From Nageia nagi (taxonomy: Eukaryota > Pinophyta): a stretch of 64,000 bases of DNA. The first letter of the stretch is position 1. Each line of letters starts with the position of its first letter. The notes beneath the pieces are model-generated. The model was not told the origin of the DNA. It searched no databases and saw nothing but the letters and a program-made list of their open reading frames with translations. The stretch covers positions 100,192,001 to 100,256,000 of the forward strand of contig JBITNC010000001.1 of NCBI GenBank assembly GCA_050084985.1, read 5' to 3'. This document shows, piece by piece, positions 1-12,141 of the stretch. Both the position numbers and the translations under genes were made by a program.

Positions 1-580
1 TTTAATAGTTTGGGGTAGCCAAAATGACACCTCATGCATCAAACAAGAAGATGTGAGCCTATCATGCAATCTTATGGTAAATTCAGGAAATTCAAAGGAG
101 ACCATCTTCACCCACTTACTTGAGGAGATAAAAAAAACTCTATTGCTTTGGAGTAAAAAGCATCCACTTGCTTAAGGATATAAGCAAGTGTATTACTTGC
201 AAGTAAAAGCAAACTCTTTTGTTATTGTGATGATGATTTATTTCATTGTATCTTTGCTACTACATGTTTATTCTTTAAAAAGATGTAATCTATGTAGGTA
301 TATTTATTTCATGTTCCATAGATCATTTTCATCAAATTTAGAGAGTATAGCCAAAGTCATCCTCAATCCTCCAACCAAAAGATGCAATTTTGGCTTGGTT
401 CATCAATGGAAAATTCCTTGGGATAACCAAAATCAAAAAGGGGTAGCAAGATATCAAACTCAAGTGTAGAAATATCTTAGGAAAGTACTCTTTATTGTTG
501 AAAAATTTTATACTCCTCTATGCTTCTTTGGATTATGCAATTTCAAATATTTTTCTTTCCATATCCAAAGAGGGGGAAAA
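1..580 (+). mobile_element. 3' internal end of a truncated LTR retrotransposon
   Basis: The segment ends in a purine run (AGGGGGAAAA at 571-580) directly followed by TGTAGACACC, which is how the polypurine tract and 3' LTR start of a plant LTR retrotransposon look. The body is cut by the window edge and carries no domain I recognise. A 93-residue open stretch at 188-469 may be residual coding sequence, but I cannot assign it. The superfamily is undetermined. Confidence 0.4.
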
Positions 581-1150
581 TGTAGACACCTAAAATTGAT
601 TTCTTATTAATTAATAAATCATATTTTAGACATTTAAAAAGAATAAATAATAATACTACATAAATCAAAGCTAATATGTTATCAAAATGTTATAACATGT
701 GTTAAGTTCAATATTTTATCATAAATAATGATTGTATCTAGAAATATTTTGATATTACAAAAATTATATTCTATTTCTATATGTCAACTTTCACTCTCTT
801 TTATATCTTTGCAAGTATAAATGAAGGAGTTCAGGTTGATATTGAAGAAAATTTTAAGGGGCGAATCATCAAATTGTAGCTATAATTTCATATTCTCAAT
901 TTTTGATTCGGCTAGTATAGCGCATAACAGGTCCCACCTTAAAGCCAAAATTTTATAAAATTATTTAAATTTTTTGGTAATGTAGCCAATCTTTCTACAC
1001 ATTTTTTAATATATTAACCTACTTTTCTAATCCTATTTTAGCTCCTTTACCTTGAAATTATAAAAATAAAAAACAATCTTGCCTAAATAAGCACTTATAA
1101 GTCAGTACATTTATATACATATCAAATTCTTTTTCCATACCATTGCATCA
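581..1150 (+). repeat. putative 3' LTR of the element at the window edge
   Basis: It starts TGTAGACACC right after the polypurine run. It is AT-rich and has a TATA-like TATAAATGAAGG near 818. I could not find its right end, so the end coordinate is approximate. A matching 5' LTR would lie outside the window. Confidence 0.3.
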
Positions 1151-1244
1151 TTGAGGAGGAAGCTATTAGTTAACAACCTTGAGTTTGCATTCATTTTGCA
1201 ATATTGCAATCTAATAAAATAAGTTCGAAACCTCCTTCTTGCAT

Positions 1245-1836
1245 CAAGTCCAATCATGGAATTGGATTAGAACCATATTCTTGCAACTAGGTCAGATCCA
1301 TATTCCTACATTTGGGTCAAAATATGTATTTGGTTTATAATATTTTATCTACATCTGATTCAAAAATTGCATCTCAATCGGAACATTTTGCTTGCAACTA
1401 GGTTAGAACTTGCATCTGGGTTAGAACTACTTACCTACAACCAAGTCAGAAACAATTACCTGCAATCAAGTTAGAACCTGTATCCAAGTTGGATCCATCC
1501 TATGCAATTGAGTCAAATCCATCCTCTATAATTGGGTAGGAACTTGCATTTGGATCAAAATTAGTTACTTGGAACTAGATCAGAACTTGCATTTGGGTTA
1601 GAACTAGTTACCTGCAATCGAGTTGAAACTTGCATTTGGGTCAAAACTAGTTACTTGAAACCAAATCAAAACCTAAATTCAAGTTGGATCCATCCTCTAC
1701 AATCAGGTTGGATTCATCCTCTGCAATCGAGATGGATCCATCATTTGCAAATGGGTTGGATCCATCCTCTACAACTAGGTTGAAACCATCTTCTATAACT
1801 ACGATGGAACCATCTTCAAAAGGCCATAACTTTTTC
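1245..1836. repeat. degenerate 24-base minisatellite
   Basis: A period of about 24 bases recurs, with variants such as TTGGATCCATCCTCTACAAT and alternating phrases like CTTGCATTTGGGTCA and ACTAGTTACCTGCAAT. Copies differ at many positions. Twenty-four is a multiple of three, but no long open frame survives. It stops where the 3' end of the LINE begins. Confidence 0.7.
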
Positions 1837-1837
1837 T

Positions 1838-3330
1838 AGAAAGAAAGAAAATATATTAATGTCCCACAAATGACCAAAAGTGATCAATGGGATTGAAGGG
1901 TATACAATTCTAAAGTAGCATGATGGTCATAGTGGCCCTTACTCAAAGCAAACTATGAAAAGTCTAAGAACAATATAGAGGCTAATCCCTAAAAGGAAAT
2001 AAATAGTCGAACAAAGAAACATAATAGGCAAACATGGTCAGGGGGGAGGTCTCTCATGATCTATCTAACTATGCACTCCTGATCTAGTTTGTGTTTGCAT
2101 TGACATTGTTGTAGCTAAAGAAGGTCATGATCCGTTGTGACCTCAAAGAACTAAGGTTAGTATGCACCCTCTATCTGGAGCATCGAGTAGGTTGAGGTGA
2201 GTCCTTAATCCTCCACCTATGAACTTCCTCTCTTAAGGTAAATAGGAAGAAAGAGGTAATCAAGTGATCACCTGTCAAGTGCTAGGAGGTAGATAATATA
2301 CGTTTCCTAAGGAGGAAATCTCTTTAAGATAGAGTGCCAAATAGTGGTGGTCTAGGTACTAAAAGAATGTTGAGATCAAACTATGAGCATCTCCAAAAAG
2401 GCAGTGATACCACCCATGAATCTCATAATAAACTGAACATCTAAAGATTAAATGATCCTTAGTCTCAGGCTCTAGTAAGCACAACTAACAAACTCGAAGC
2501 TCACATGAAAAATGGTGATCAATCTCGATCTGAAGCTGATGGAAGCACACTTTGAACTCACCTAGAAATATCTGCAAGCTAAGATGGAGGTGTAGATGAA
2601 TGTAATCAAGGGGTCGAATCAACCCTCTAACAATCCTCAAAAAGTGATGAGAGCAGTGCAAAAACTTGGGTATGAGGGGAGGCTCAGGGGAAATCCAAGT
2701 ACGTTGAATATAGGCCCTATAAAGCATGTCTCCAATCAAAGCCAATGTAACATCTAGGTCTCTATGTATGTCTCCCTAGGGTATATGTAGTTGATTTGAT
2801 GAAAACCCAAAGCACTGTAATGCCTCAGAGGCCTCAGACAACCGACACTAATGATAAGCCTAAGCTACCAAGTCCATGGATGACGTTAAAGCTCTAAAGA
2901 GGATTTAGTCCTCTCTACCTGTAGAAGCAAAGGCATGGAGACAATGAAGAAAAAGGACCATCAATGTAAAGGATCATATCTATATAGGTTGGCATTCAAA
3001 CTCTACCAACATAATGTGTGCAAAATAGATCTCTTACTCTGAATAGACCATGATAGAGGGCCAACCAAGATCCTCTTGATTATGGCCCAATTCAAGCTCC
3101 TTAAGTTAGGGCCCCAAACCTCAGAATCATACAATACTGTGGGAGCGACCAAAGTGTGGAATAACTAGAGCTTGTATGGGATATCCTAGAAATAGAGATG
3201 GACACACTATCTCTAAGGAAGAAACTGCAACATATCTTCATATACCCTAGGTGGGGCTACCACTCGCATAGAGAATCAAGGTCTCATGAAGAGCACTCTC
3301 AGGTAGGTGTAAGATGTGGTAGTCTCAATA
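1838..3330 (-). pseudogene. LINE ORF2 C-terminal region with zf-RVT-type zinc motif and 3' tail
   Basis: On the minus strand a decayed frame near 2400-2745 reads a Cys-x2-Cys ... His ... Cys arrangement (LCLLEPETKDHLIFRC, the first Cys lying just before an in-frame stop). This is the zinc motif usual after the reverse transcriptase of plant LINEs. The same motif is intact in copy 2 ([18 protein letters not shown]). The tail near 1838-1900 ends in a T/C-rich stretch matching the end of copy 2. Confidence 0.7.
3326..3330. repeat. target site duplication CAATA, left of Copia A
   Basis: CAATA immediately precedes the 5' LTR and is repeated exactly at 12142-12146 after the 3' LTR. Five bases is the usual Copia integration footprint. 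Confidence 0.9.
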
Positions 3331-3829
3331 TGTTGGAATGTATAATGCATTATTGTAAAGGTTTTATAATAATCTTCTATGTAAGTTCACTAACACTTAA
3401 GGGTATCATTTGATACCTTAAGTATTTAAGTGAATATGATAATGTAACTTTTCCTCCACTCCATGTCATGAGCATGCCCCTTAGGGAAAAGGATGTGCAA
3501 GTCATGCTTTTGTACATTAGGTAAAATGGTGATCCAAATAGGGATTTTGGCCTATAAATAGAAGGCTTTGTCTTTGGATCATACACCAATTTGTGAAGTA
3601 AAGTTATACTATAGGATAGTGCTTAGGATTTGAGATTAGGAGGATTGTAAGAGAGTTGTATTTGTGATTGAAGTAAAAATCTAGTTATTGGATGTACTCC
3701 TAGTTGGAGGAACCACTTACATCTTATGTTACATTGTGATATTGCTTTGTGAATTTGTTAGTAGTATTTGTGGGCTTTCATGTGATCTTGGAAGATTAGA
3801 GTTGTTCATGTTATAGTTCAATTCTCTCA
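3331..3829 (+). repeat. 5' LTR of Copia A
   Basis: Begins TGTTGGAATG and ends CTCA. It carries a TATA box (TATAAATA, 3553-3560) in the expected promoter position. It is the same length as the 3' LTR but clearly diverged from it, with tens of differences by eye. Confidence 0.93.
3553..3560 (+). promoter_or_regulatory. LTR TATA box, Copia A
   Basis: TATAAATA in the 5' LTR. The identical motif is at 11865-11872 in the 3' LTR. This is the likely core promoter of the element. Confidence 0.6.
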
Positions 3830-3831
3830 TT

Positions 3832-3843
3832 TGGTATCAGACC
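3832..3843 (+). other. primer binding site of Copia A
   Basis: TGGTATCAGACC starts two bases after the LTR. The Copia consensus complementary to initiator tRNA-Met is TGGTATCAGAGC, so one base has changed. Confidence 0.8.
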
Positions 3844-6800
3844 AGTTTGGAGGCTCCTCTTCACATCCTTAAAGACTAATCAACTTGGAGGTCTTGATCC
3901 TACTCTTCATAGTGAAGTAAAAGAGCTTCAAAGGTATAACCTCCTTTCTTTCTTGGATTACTAAATGATACTAACATTTTTTTTGTGTTAGTTGCCTTTG
4001 CTTAATATACTAATATATTGTTGTTACATTTTATTACATTCTAACAATTAGTATGAAATTCTTGATGAAAGTTGCTTACATTGTAATAATAATATATTTC
4101 TTTTATGAGTATTTACTAAAGTGTGTGATAATATAATTTATTTTCACTTATTACTTGTGTAAAAATACTTTAAATAAAAAACTTTACAATCCTTTTAGTT
4201 TAATTTTTTAAATACTATAGAAATTTTGTTTTTTCATAGAACATGTAAATGTTAGAATAAAAAAAAAAAAGGAAAAAAAAAAGAGAGAGAGAGTTATGTT
4301 TAAAATTGGAGGATGATTTTAAAAAAAAAAAATAGATTACATTTTTTAAAAAAAAGGGGAGGGGTGGTGTTGGCTGGTCAAACTCCCTCCACCGGCCGCC
4401 AGCCACTCCACCACCGCCTCCCTTTCTCCCCCTCATGCACTTCCACGCACTGCATAAAAAAAAATTTGCTTTTTTTGGGCAGCTGGGGCCTCTCCTTTTA
4501 TTGGAGGTTTTGGTCACCTCCACTTAGCCACTCCATCATAGCCTACCTTTCTCCTGATGCTACGTTCTTGTATTCAACCATTGCAAGTCTCAACTTGGTT
4601 AGTGGATCCCCTAGCTACTCCACTTGTTGTGCTCATCCTAGTCTTACGATTCCTGATCACCTTCTCTACTGTTTGCTCTCACCTCAAGGATCCTTTTCCT
4701 GTGTTGGAGCTTACAAGGGTCTTTTTCATTGTTGAAACATCCAACTGCCATGTACGATCGCCTCCATAGAAGAGAGCGAGACATGTGCACTCTTGCTTAT
4801 CAACCTCCGCATGACTTCTCAGTGAGTCCCCTCTGCAATTTGTGTGCTTTTCTGAGCATTAATAGTTTATTTTAAACATTTTTTATCGTGACTTGTTTAA
4901 ATAGATGTGCGTAAACAAAAGCACCTTAATTTTGTTTACATCTTCAGTAACTTGATGCTTTTCATATTAATGCATTATATTTTTGGAATAGTTGCAAGTC
5001 CTCTTTTTTGTGTTATTTATCAATGGAGTTATTTTTTCTGTACATTTTTAAACAAAAACTTTGCCCATCATGATATTCATTTGGCTTGTTTGTGATGGCC
5101 AAAACTATTTGCTAATTATATTTCTCATATTCTCCTAAAATGGAATTTTCTGCTCAATTTTTTTGAATTTTCTTAGAATTATTAGTTTTAATTTTTTAAA
5201 GGAATTGTTTTACTCGTTAATGTTTAAATTATGACTTTCATGGGTTAAACTCTAAGGTTGACAATTTGTATTAGAATTAGCTATATTTATTTTTTTTATA
5301 CTTAATATCGATTAAAGCACTAAATATTCTTTAACTTTAATATAAAAAGTTTACATATGCTTAATTGCTTAAGTTTTAACAAAACTTTTTACTTTACTCA
5401 TTAAAGGAGATTTGCTAATGTTTTATGCTTAGTTATTAAAATACTTTAATTTAAATTTGACTAAGGCTTTAATATTATCTATTTGCTATAATTTAATTAA
5501 ATGCCTATGCTTAGTACTAAATTTTTATAAAGGCTTATTTATATTACTAAGTTTTGAGTAAACTTATTGTTGTTAATAGTTAATTAATGACATGTTTAGA
5601 ACTTATTTTAATTATTAAGCTATTAATTTAGCATTTAAAATATTTAAAACTTATTTGTTACGTTAATAATGCATGCTTGAAGACATAAATTTTTAAGTTA
5701 ATGCTTAGGACTTAATTTTGTAAGATGCATGCTTATGACTTAAAAATGCATGTTGAGTATTTATCCTTTATGCAAAGTTAACTTATGCAAATTATGGAAA
5801 CAATGCATGATTATTTATCATTTTTTTTGCAAAGTTGACTTGTGAAAAATTTTGATTGATGTAAAGATGTCCTTTAAGGGTTGGTAAACAAAACCCATTG
5901 GACATTTAGGTTTCAAATCTTGAATGGATGATATTTTTATTTAAACTCTTTTACTTCATTTTTGCATTTTGATTTATTTGCTTATGCAAACAAAAATGCA
6001 AGCATTGAAATGAGCAACACCCTAAAATAAACACATCCGCATGTACATTTTGTAACATGACTTATTTGGGGAGCCATGAGGTGAGGATAGGCAGACTAGA
6101 GCCTTTAAGTCCAACAATCTAAATGGTAAAAACTCTGTACTTCTCAATTGCCCCTAAGTCCTTTGTTAGTTTGGACATAACTCCAATAGGTGGACAGGCA
6201 TGTGTGTAGTGATACCATATGTTTGCACATCCATTTAGCAATTATCTTGATAACCTAGATAGACAACTTGAAACCTAATCAAGATTAAAAATTAGAACTG
6301 ATGTAAAGATGTCCTTTAAGGGTTGGTAAATAAAACTCATTGGATATTTAGGTTTCAAATCTTGAATGGATGATGTTTTTACTTCATGTTTCGCATTTTG
6401 ATTTATTTGCTTATGCAAACAAAAATGCAAGCATTGAAATGAGCAACACCCTAAAATGAACACATCTGCACATACATTTTGCAACATGACTTATTTGGGG
6501 AGCCATGAGATGAGGACAGACAGACTGAAGCCTTTAAGTTTAATAATCTAAATGGTGAAAAGTCTGTACTTCTCAATTGCCCCTAAGTCCTATGTTGGTC
6601 TGGACATAACTTCAATAGGTGGACAAGCATGTGTGTAGTGATACCACATGTTCGCACATCCATTTAGCAATTATCTTGATAACCTAGGATAACTTAAAAC
6701 CTAATCAAGATTAATAATTTGGCCGATTCAATAAACATCATAACTTTAAAAAATAGTAGGTACTCTTTGTGAGAAAGTATAATACTAACCAAGGCGAACT

Positions 6801-7086
6801 AGTTGAAGATTGGTGGTACTTGGGCTTCTCTTGTATGGGAATCTAAGTGAAGGCCTAATTTTTAGACAAAAAAATAAGCCTCAACAATGTCACTCTACAT
6901 CTACGATTTTTGAGATAAGAAATGTATTTGGATACATGGGTTATTATTTGAGTTGTAAAATATTTGCACTTATGAATCAAATCAAGCATGTCTCTAGTGT
7001 TAAATTTAACATGTATAATTAAATGTAACATGTAATGTTGTTTATTAAACCATATGCTTATTATTTTTCACATTCTTATGTAGCAA
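3844..7086 (+). other. long untranslated leader of Copia A
   Basis: This 3.2 kb stretch lies between the primer site and gag and has no element protein. It is AT-rich except for a C-rich patch at about 4360-4560. It holds a tandem duplication (5858-6716) whose unit is also present once in element B (about 46300-46822), so the block is a family feature. Short open stretches here look incidental. Confidence 0.7.
5858..6716 (+). repeat. 442-base tandem duplication in the Copia A leader
   Basis: Unit 1 is 5858-6299 and unit 2 is 6300-6716. Both begin GATGTAAAGATGTCCTTTAA and include a block around GTGTAGTGATACCA. Element B carries one related unit, so the duplication occurred in the lineage of A. 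Confidence 0.85.
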
Positions 7087-10000
7087 ATAGGAGAATCCTT
7101 TTTACCCAAACACATTCTTGATGGTTCTAACTTTCGTATTTGGAAACCTCGGATGAGAGCTGATATATAAGTAAGGAAGTTTTAGCAAATAGTGAATGAA
7201 AACATTATTCCTTCTATAGATGAAAAGGCACTAGAGGCTTACAACATGAAGAATGAGTTGGCAACCTCCATGATCTTTCATGTAGTTTCAGATGATATGC
7301 TCCTGATGATTTCCTTTTCAACCTTAACAAAGAAAACTTAGGATAAGCTTAAGCAAATCTACCTTGGTTCAAAATTTTTAAGAAGGTTTACTATTCTCTA
7401 AAAGTTACTTCAATCTCATCAAGAGGAAGGTGAAAATATGGCTATCTATTTGAATAAAATCATTGATCTAAAGATCTAACTTGTTGCTTATGGATGCAAT
7501 TAGATCAATGATGAGTTTATGGTCTTCATCATTCATCATAACCTTTCTTCAAAGTTTAGAGACTTTATGATGATTATGGAAACAAGGTTTGATGATGAAG
7601 AAGAAGTTTTCTCCCTTGAGAACTTTTCTAGGCTCCTTTTGAAGAATGAGAAAACCCTTAATAAAAAGGTGTTAATTTCTTCTCCTAAGGATAATAAAGT
7701 TGCTCTTAAAGCAACCAAAACCCCTTTCAAGAAGAAGTTCAACCATCAAAAGAAATCTTATCCTTCTTTATCTAAAAGGTTTAAGAAAAGAGGTAATGGC
7801 TACAACAGAAGTAGGAATAATGGCAACAACAGCAATAATAGGAATAAAAACAACAGTAGGAATAATGGTAATAATAACCACTTCAACCAAAGATATGGAA
7901 AAAGCAAAATCAACAATCCATATTCTAAGAAATAATTTGATGGTAATTGTAACTATTGTAGCATCCAAAGTCAAAAAGAAGTTGATTGCTACAAAAAGAA
8001 AAGAGAAAAAAAACAAAGTTAATGGAAATGTTAAGAACTTCAAATGAAAAAAGAATATTCAAACTGGTTTTGCTACAACGCTCTACTCCATGTCTCGCTC
8101 TTTTTCATCTGATTGGATTTTTGACTCTAGTTGCACTAACCACCTATGCTTTGAAAAAAAAAGTTTGAGAACTTTCACAAGTATAAAAAAGATGCGATTG
8201 TGATAGGTGATAACTCTACCTTTGAATTCCAAGGTGTTGAAAGTGTGTTGATTCACGAGAAGTTTATTGATAATATGCTCTATGTTTCTAAGCTTAGGAT
8301 GAACCTTCTCTCCATAATCCAAGTTGTTGGAAAAAGGTACTTTTTTGAGTTTGACTCTCAATCTTGGTGCATTAAGAAAGGATTTGCCACATTGGTTAAA
8401 GGATCAGTGAAAGATGATCTCTATATTATGGATCAAGTTCCATAAAATATGTGTCTTGCTATAAGTGTATGTTTTAGAAGCAATCTTTGGCACCAACATT
8501 TAGGGCACCTTAACCACAAAAGTATTCATTTCATGAAATACTAAGAACTTGTGGAAGGTTTTTTTTCAATTTCACCTTCTATTGGTCTATGTGAGAAGTG
8601 CATTCTTGGAAAGATGCATAAACAAAAGTTTGAAAAAGATAATGCCATAAGAGCATCTCAACCTCTTCAACTTGTGCATTCAAATTTGATGGGTTCATTC
8701 CAAACTAAGTCATTTAGAGGAGCATCTTATGTCTTGACCTTCATTGATGACTTTAGTAGGATAACCTTTGGATATCTACTTAAGCACAAGGATCAAATCT
8801 TTGAGAGTTTTAAGTTTTTTAAAATCTTGTTGAGAATCAAACTAACCTTAAAATCAAGATGTTCAGATCAGATAATGGAGGAGAATATAACAATAATGAG
8901 TTCAATGACTATTATGCTAAGTATACAATCAAGAGGTAGTTTACAATTCCATTCACTCCTCAACAAAATGATGTTATCGAAAGAAAAAATAAAATAATTA
9001 TGGAAATGGCTAGATGCATGTTGGGTAATCTTCCTAGTTTCTTGTGGGATGAAGCTGTGAGCACTGCTATTTACACCTTGAATAGGTGTCCCACAAAAGT
9101 TGTTCAATGTAAAACTCCTTTTAAGGTATTATCAAAAAGAAAACCTAACATTTCTCATCTTAGGGTGTTTGGTTGTGAAGCATTCTCCTATATTATTTTT
9201 GAGAAAAAGAAAAGTTAAACAAAAGAGTTAAAAAGTGCATCTTTATGGGTTATGAAAGTCAGCATAAAGGCTATAATCTCTACTCTCCATTCTACAAAGC
9301 CATGTTTGTTTCAAGGGATGTAAAGTTCAATGAACTTTCTGAAGAATCTCTTTCTAATGAGAATGTTGATTATCCAGATGACTCTTCAATTGCACCTAGC
9401 TGGTTAGATATTGATGTAGACAAGTCACCTCATGAACAAAATTCTCCAACATAAAGGGTAATAAGGAGCATGAACTTGAACAAATCCTTATTTTCCAAGA
9501 TTGACAATAAGCATGAGCCCTCGACCTTCAAAGAAGCTTCTAAACACGAGTGTTAGATGGAAGCCATGAAAGTGGAGTATGAGGCGCTTATGAAAAATAA
9601 AACTTGGGATTTGATTCTTTATCCCAATGGGAAGAATGTGACAGGCAATAAGTGGATCTTCAAGATCAAGTTTAATTCTATTATGGATATTAAGAAATAC
9701 AAGGCAAGGTTAGTAACCAAAGGTTTTGCTTAGAAATACGATATAGATTATGATGAAACCTTTGCTCCTGTGGTAAATATGCCTACTATGAGAATTATCC
9801 TTGCTCTTTCTGTAGCTCAAAGATGGAAAGTTTTTCAACTTTACGTCAAGAGTGCATTTCTCAATGGTGAATTAGATGTGGAAATATTTATGAATCAACT
9901 AGAAGGGTTTATTATGGAAGGAAAATAATCATTTGTGTGAAAGCTAAAGAAGTCATTGTATGGACTTAAGCAAGCAACTAAAGCTTGGTATAGGAAAATT

Positions 10001-10972
10001 TCAAGGTATCTTGTAGATATTGGTTTCTCCAAGTGCTTTTCATACTCTAATTTATATGTGTTCACTCAAAGAAAAGATGTGGTCTTGATTCTCCTTTATG
10101 TAGATGATCTTCTGATAACTGGGAACAATGAAGAAATCATTCAAAAGTGCGTATCCAAACTTAAGGTAACATTTGAAATGACTGTTCTTGGTCTCTTGCT
10201 CTACTATCTTGGAATGCAAGTGTATCAATACAAGGATTGTACTTATCATAATCAATCTAAGTATACATCAAACATATTACAGAAGTTTGGAATGGAAGAA
10301 TGTAAATATGATATGATCCCAGTCTCTTTTGGAATCATTGTTTCTATGAGCTCCAACTCTCAGTTGGTTGATGCTACAGCTTATAGATAATTAATTGGTA
10401 GTCTTCTGTATTTGACTATTTCTAGGCTAGATATTAGCTTTGCAGTGTTGAGCACCTCAATGTTGTTAAGCAAATCTTAAGGTATGTTGCAGGCACTAAG
10501 GATCTTGCTCTCAAGTATTCTAAGTTACCCCCGTTTATTCTTTCTAGATTCTTAGATTATGATTATGGAGGAGATAAAGATGATAGGAAATCAACCTCTG
10601 CATATGTGTTTAGCATTGGTTTAGGTGCTATGTTTTGGGCTTCCAAGAAGCAACCTATTGTTTCTCTTTCCACCATAGAAGTTGAATACCATGCCATGCC
10701 TGATATGAGTAAGCTGGCTCATCTTTCATTTCTTCAGATAAGCAATCAACTATTTCTTTGGCTAAGAATCTTATGTTCCATTAGAGAATAAAACATGTGA
10801 AAATCCATACCTATTTTATCAAGTAGAAGGTTCTTGATGGCATCATACACCTAGATCTATCCACCTTGAACTCCGAAGATTTATTCACCAAGCCCCTCCC
10901 AGAAGCTTAGTTCTTAAGCTTAGGAATGCTTTTGGGTTGGTGAAGTTGCCCTCAAGGGAGAGTAAAGTTTGA
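7087..10972 (+). pseudogene. Copia A gag-pol, multiply broken
   Basis: The expected start codon is ATA (7087-7089) where element B has ATG. Gag runs to about 8040; its Cys-x2-Cys-x4-His-x4-Cys knuckle near 7950 has lost the His. The protease site near 8117 reads DSS instead of DSG/DTG. The integrase zinc region and core lie at about 8480-9240. The reverse transcriptase keeps YVDD at 10097-10108. RNase H ends at 10972. Stops and frameshifts occur throughout, for example in integrase and in the fingers of the reverse transcriptase, so no full protein can be made. Confidence 0.9.
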
Positions 10973-11642
10973 ATTCTTGTGTTGAATTCATGTTTGTGGT
11001 GACAACTTCACTCTTAGGAAGATTTTATGCTATATAGTGTTGATTTTGTTGAACATCTTTATGGTAAGTTCGTTCTACGTGAGGAACTTGTACAAATTTT
11101 TAAAGCAAAAAGATTGGCCAATCTAACACTGTTTAGTTATCCATGTGTGAGGAACTCTTACGTGTCTTTTGGACTATTCAGTTATCCCTATGTAAGGAAC
11201 TTGTATGCGCCTGCTCTATTTTGTAATCAACACGTTTTATATACAACATGTGACTATGAGTTTTGGCTTGGCATATTCATAATGGCATTTGAGTGATTCA
11301 TATATCGTTGTTGATGTGAATATGTTGCATCTAACTGATTTTCTTATTTGAGCTACTTATGACTTGCAAATTCTTTTAAGATTGCAAGTTATTTACTTCA
11401 GGTATGTAGGCTCTTGGAGACTCTTCATGACTTCTAGTTGGATGACTACTTTATGTACATTGAAACCAATTATGGTTAATGATTGTATTTGGCAAAGTAA
11501 TGAGTCTCAAACTAGATCTTTCTTACTTTACAAATATGTAAAAAGTTCTCATCTTCGTTGTATTTATTTGGAGGAGAGCTCTCTTACTTTCTCTCTTTCT
11601 TCTTTCTTATTCTCTCTATCCCAATATTACATTAAAAGGGAG
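10973..11642 (+). other. 3' untranslated region and polypurine tract of Copia A
   Basis: It contains about three degenerate copies of a phrase of roughly 45 bases (GTGAGGAACTTGTA-like, near 11080, 11146 and 11191). Related phrases occur in the same place in element B. It ends in the polypurine tract AAAAGGGAG at 11634-11642. Confidence 0.7.
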
Positions 11643-12141
11643 TGTTGAAATGTATAATGCATTATTGTAAAGGTTTTATAATAATCTTCTATGTAAGTTC
11701 ATTAAGACTTAAGGGTACAATTTGATACCTTAAGTATTTAAGTGAATATGATAATGTAACTTGTCCTACATTCCATGTCATGAGCATGCCCCTTGGGTAA
11801 AAGGATGTGCATGTTATGCTTTTGTATATTGGGCAAAAGGGTGATCCAAAGAAGGATTTTGGCCTATAAATAGAAGATTCCCTCTTTGGATCATACACTA
11901 ATTTGTGGAGTAAAGTTATGCTATAGGATAGTGCTTAGGATTTGAGATTACGAGGATTGTAAGAGAGTTGTATTTGTGATTGAGATAAAGATCTAGTTAG
12001 TGGATGTACTCTTAGTTGGAGGAACCACTTACATCTTGTGTTACATTATGAAATTGCTTTGTGAGTTTGTTAGTTGTATTTGTGAGCTTTCATACGATCT
12101 TGGAAGATTAGAGTTGTTCATGTTATAGTTCAATTGTCTCA
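11643..12141 (+). repeat. 3' LTR of Copia A
   Basis: 499 bases, TGTTGAAATG...TCTCA, TATA box at 11865-11872. The exact target duplication CAATA follows at 12142-12146. Confidence 0.93.

Larger units (their letters stand above)
3331..12141 (+). mobile_element. Copia LTR retrotransposon A (decayed, full length)
   Basis: The element is 8,811 bp. It has two 499-base LTRs (TGTTG...CA), an initiator-methionine tRNA primer site, a polypurine tract and five-base target duplications. The domain order is gag, protease, integrase, reverse transcriptase, RNase H, which defines Ty1/Copia. Its LTRs differ at many positions, so it is old. It sits inside LINE copy 1. Element B at 44510-52493 belongs to the same family: leader, coding region and 3' region align. 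Confidence 0.95.

Noticed and set aside
1245-1836. CRISPR-like regular array
   Set aside because: The units are contiguous and degenerate with no distinct spacers, and the DNA is plant nuclear.
4313-4735. 140-codon open stretch in the C-rich patch of the Copia A leader
   Set aside because: Low-complexity Ser/Pro/Leu translation, overlaps an equally open minus-strand frame, and has no counterpart frame in element B.
7700-8047. 115-codon plus-strand frame overlapping Copia A gag
   Set aside because: It is an out-of-frame reading of the Asn/Lys-rich end of gag; the gag frame carries the family motifs.
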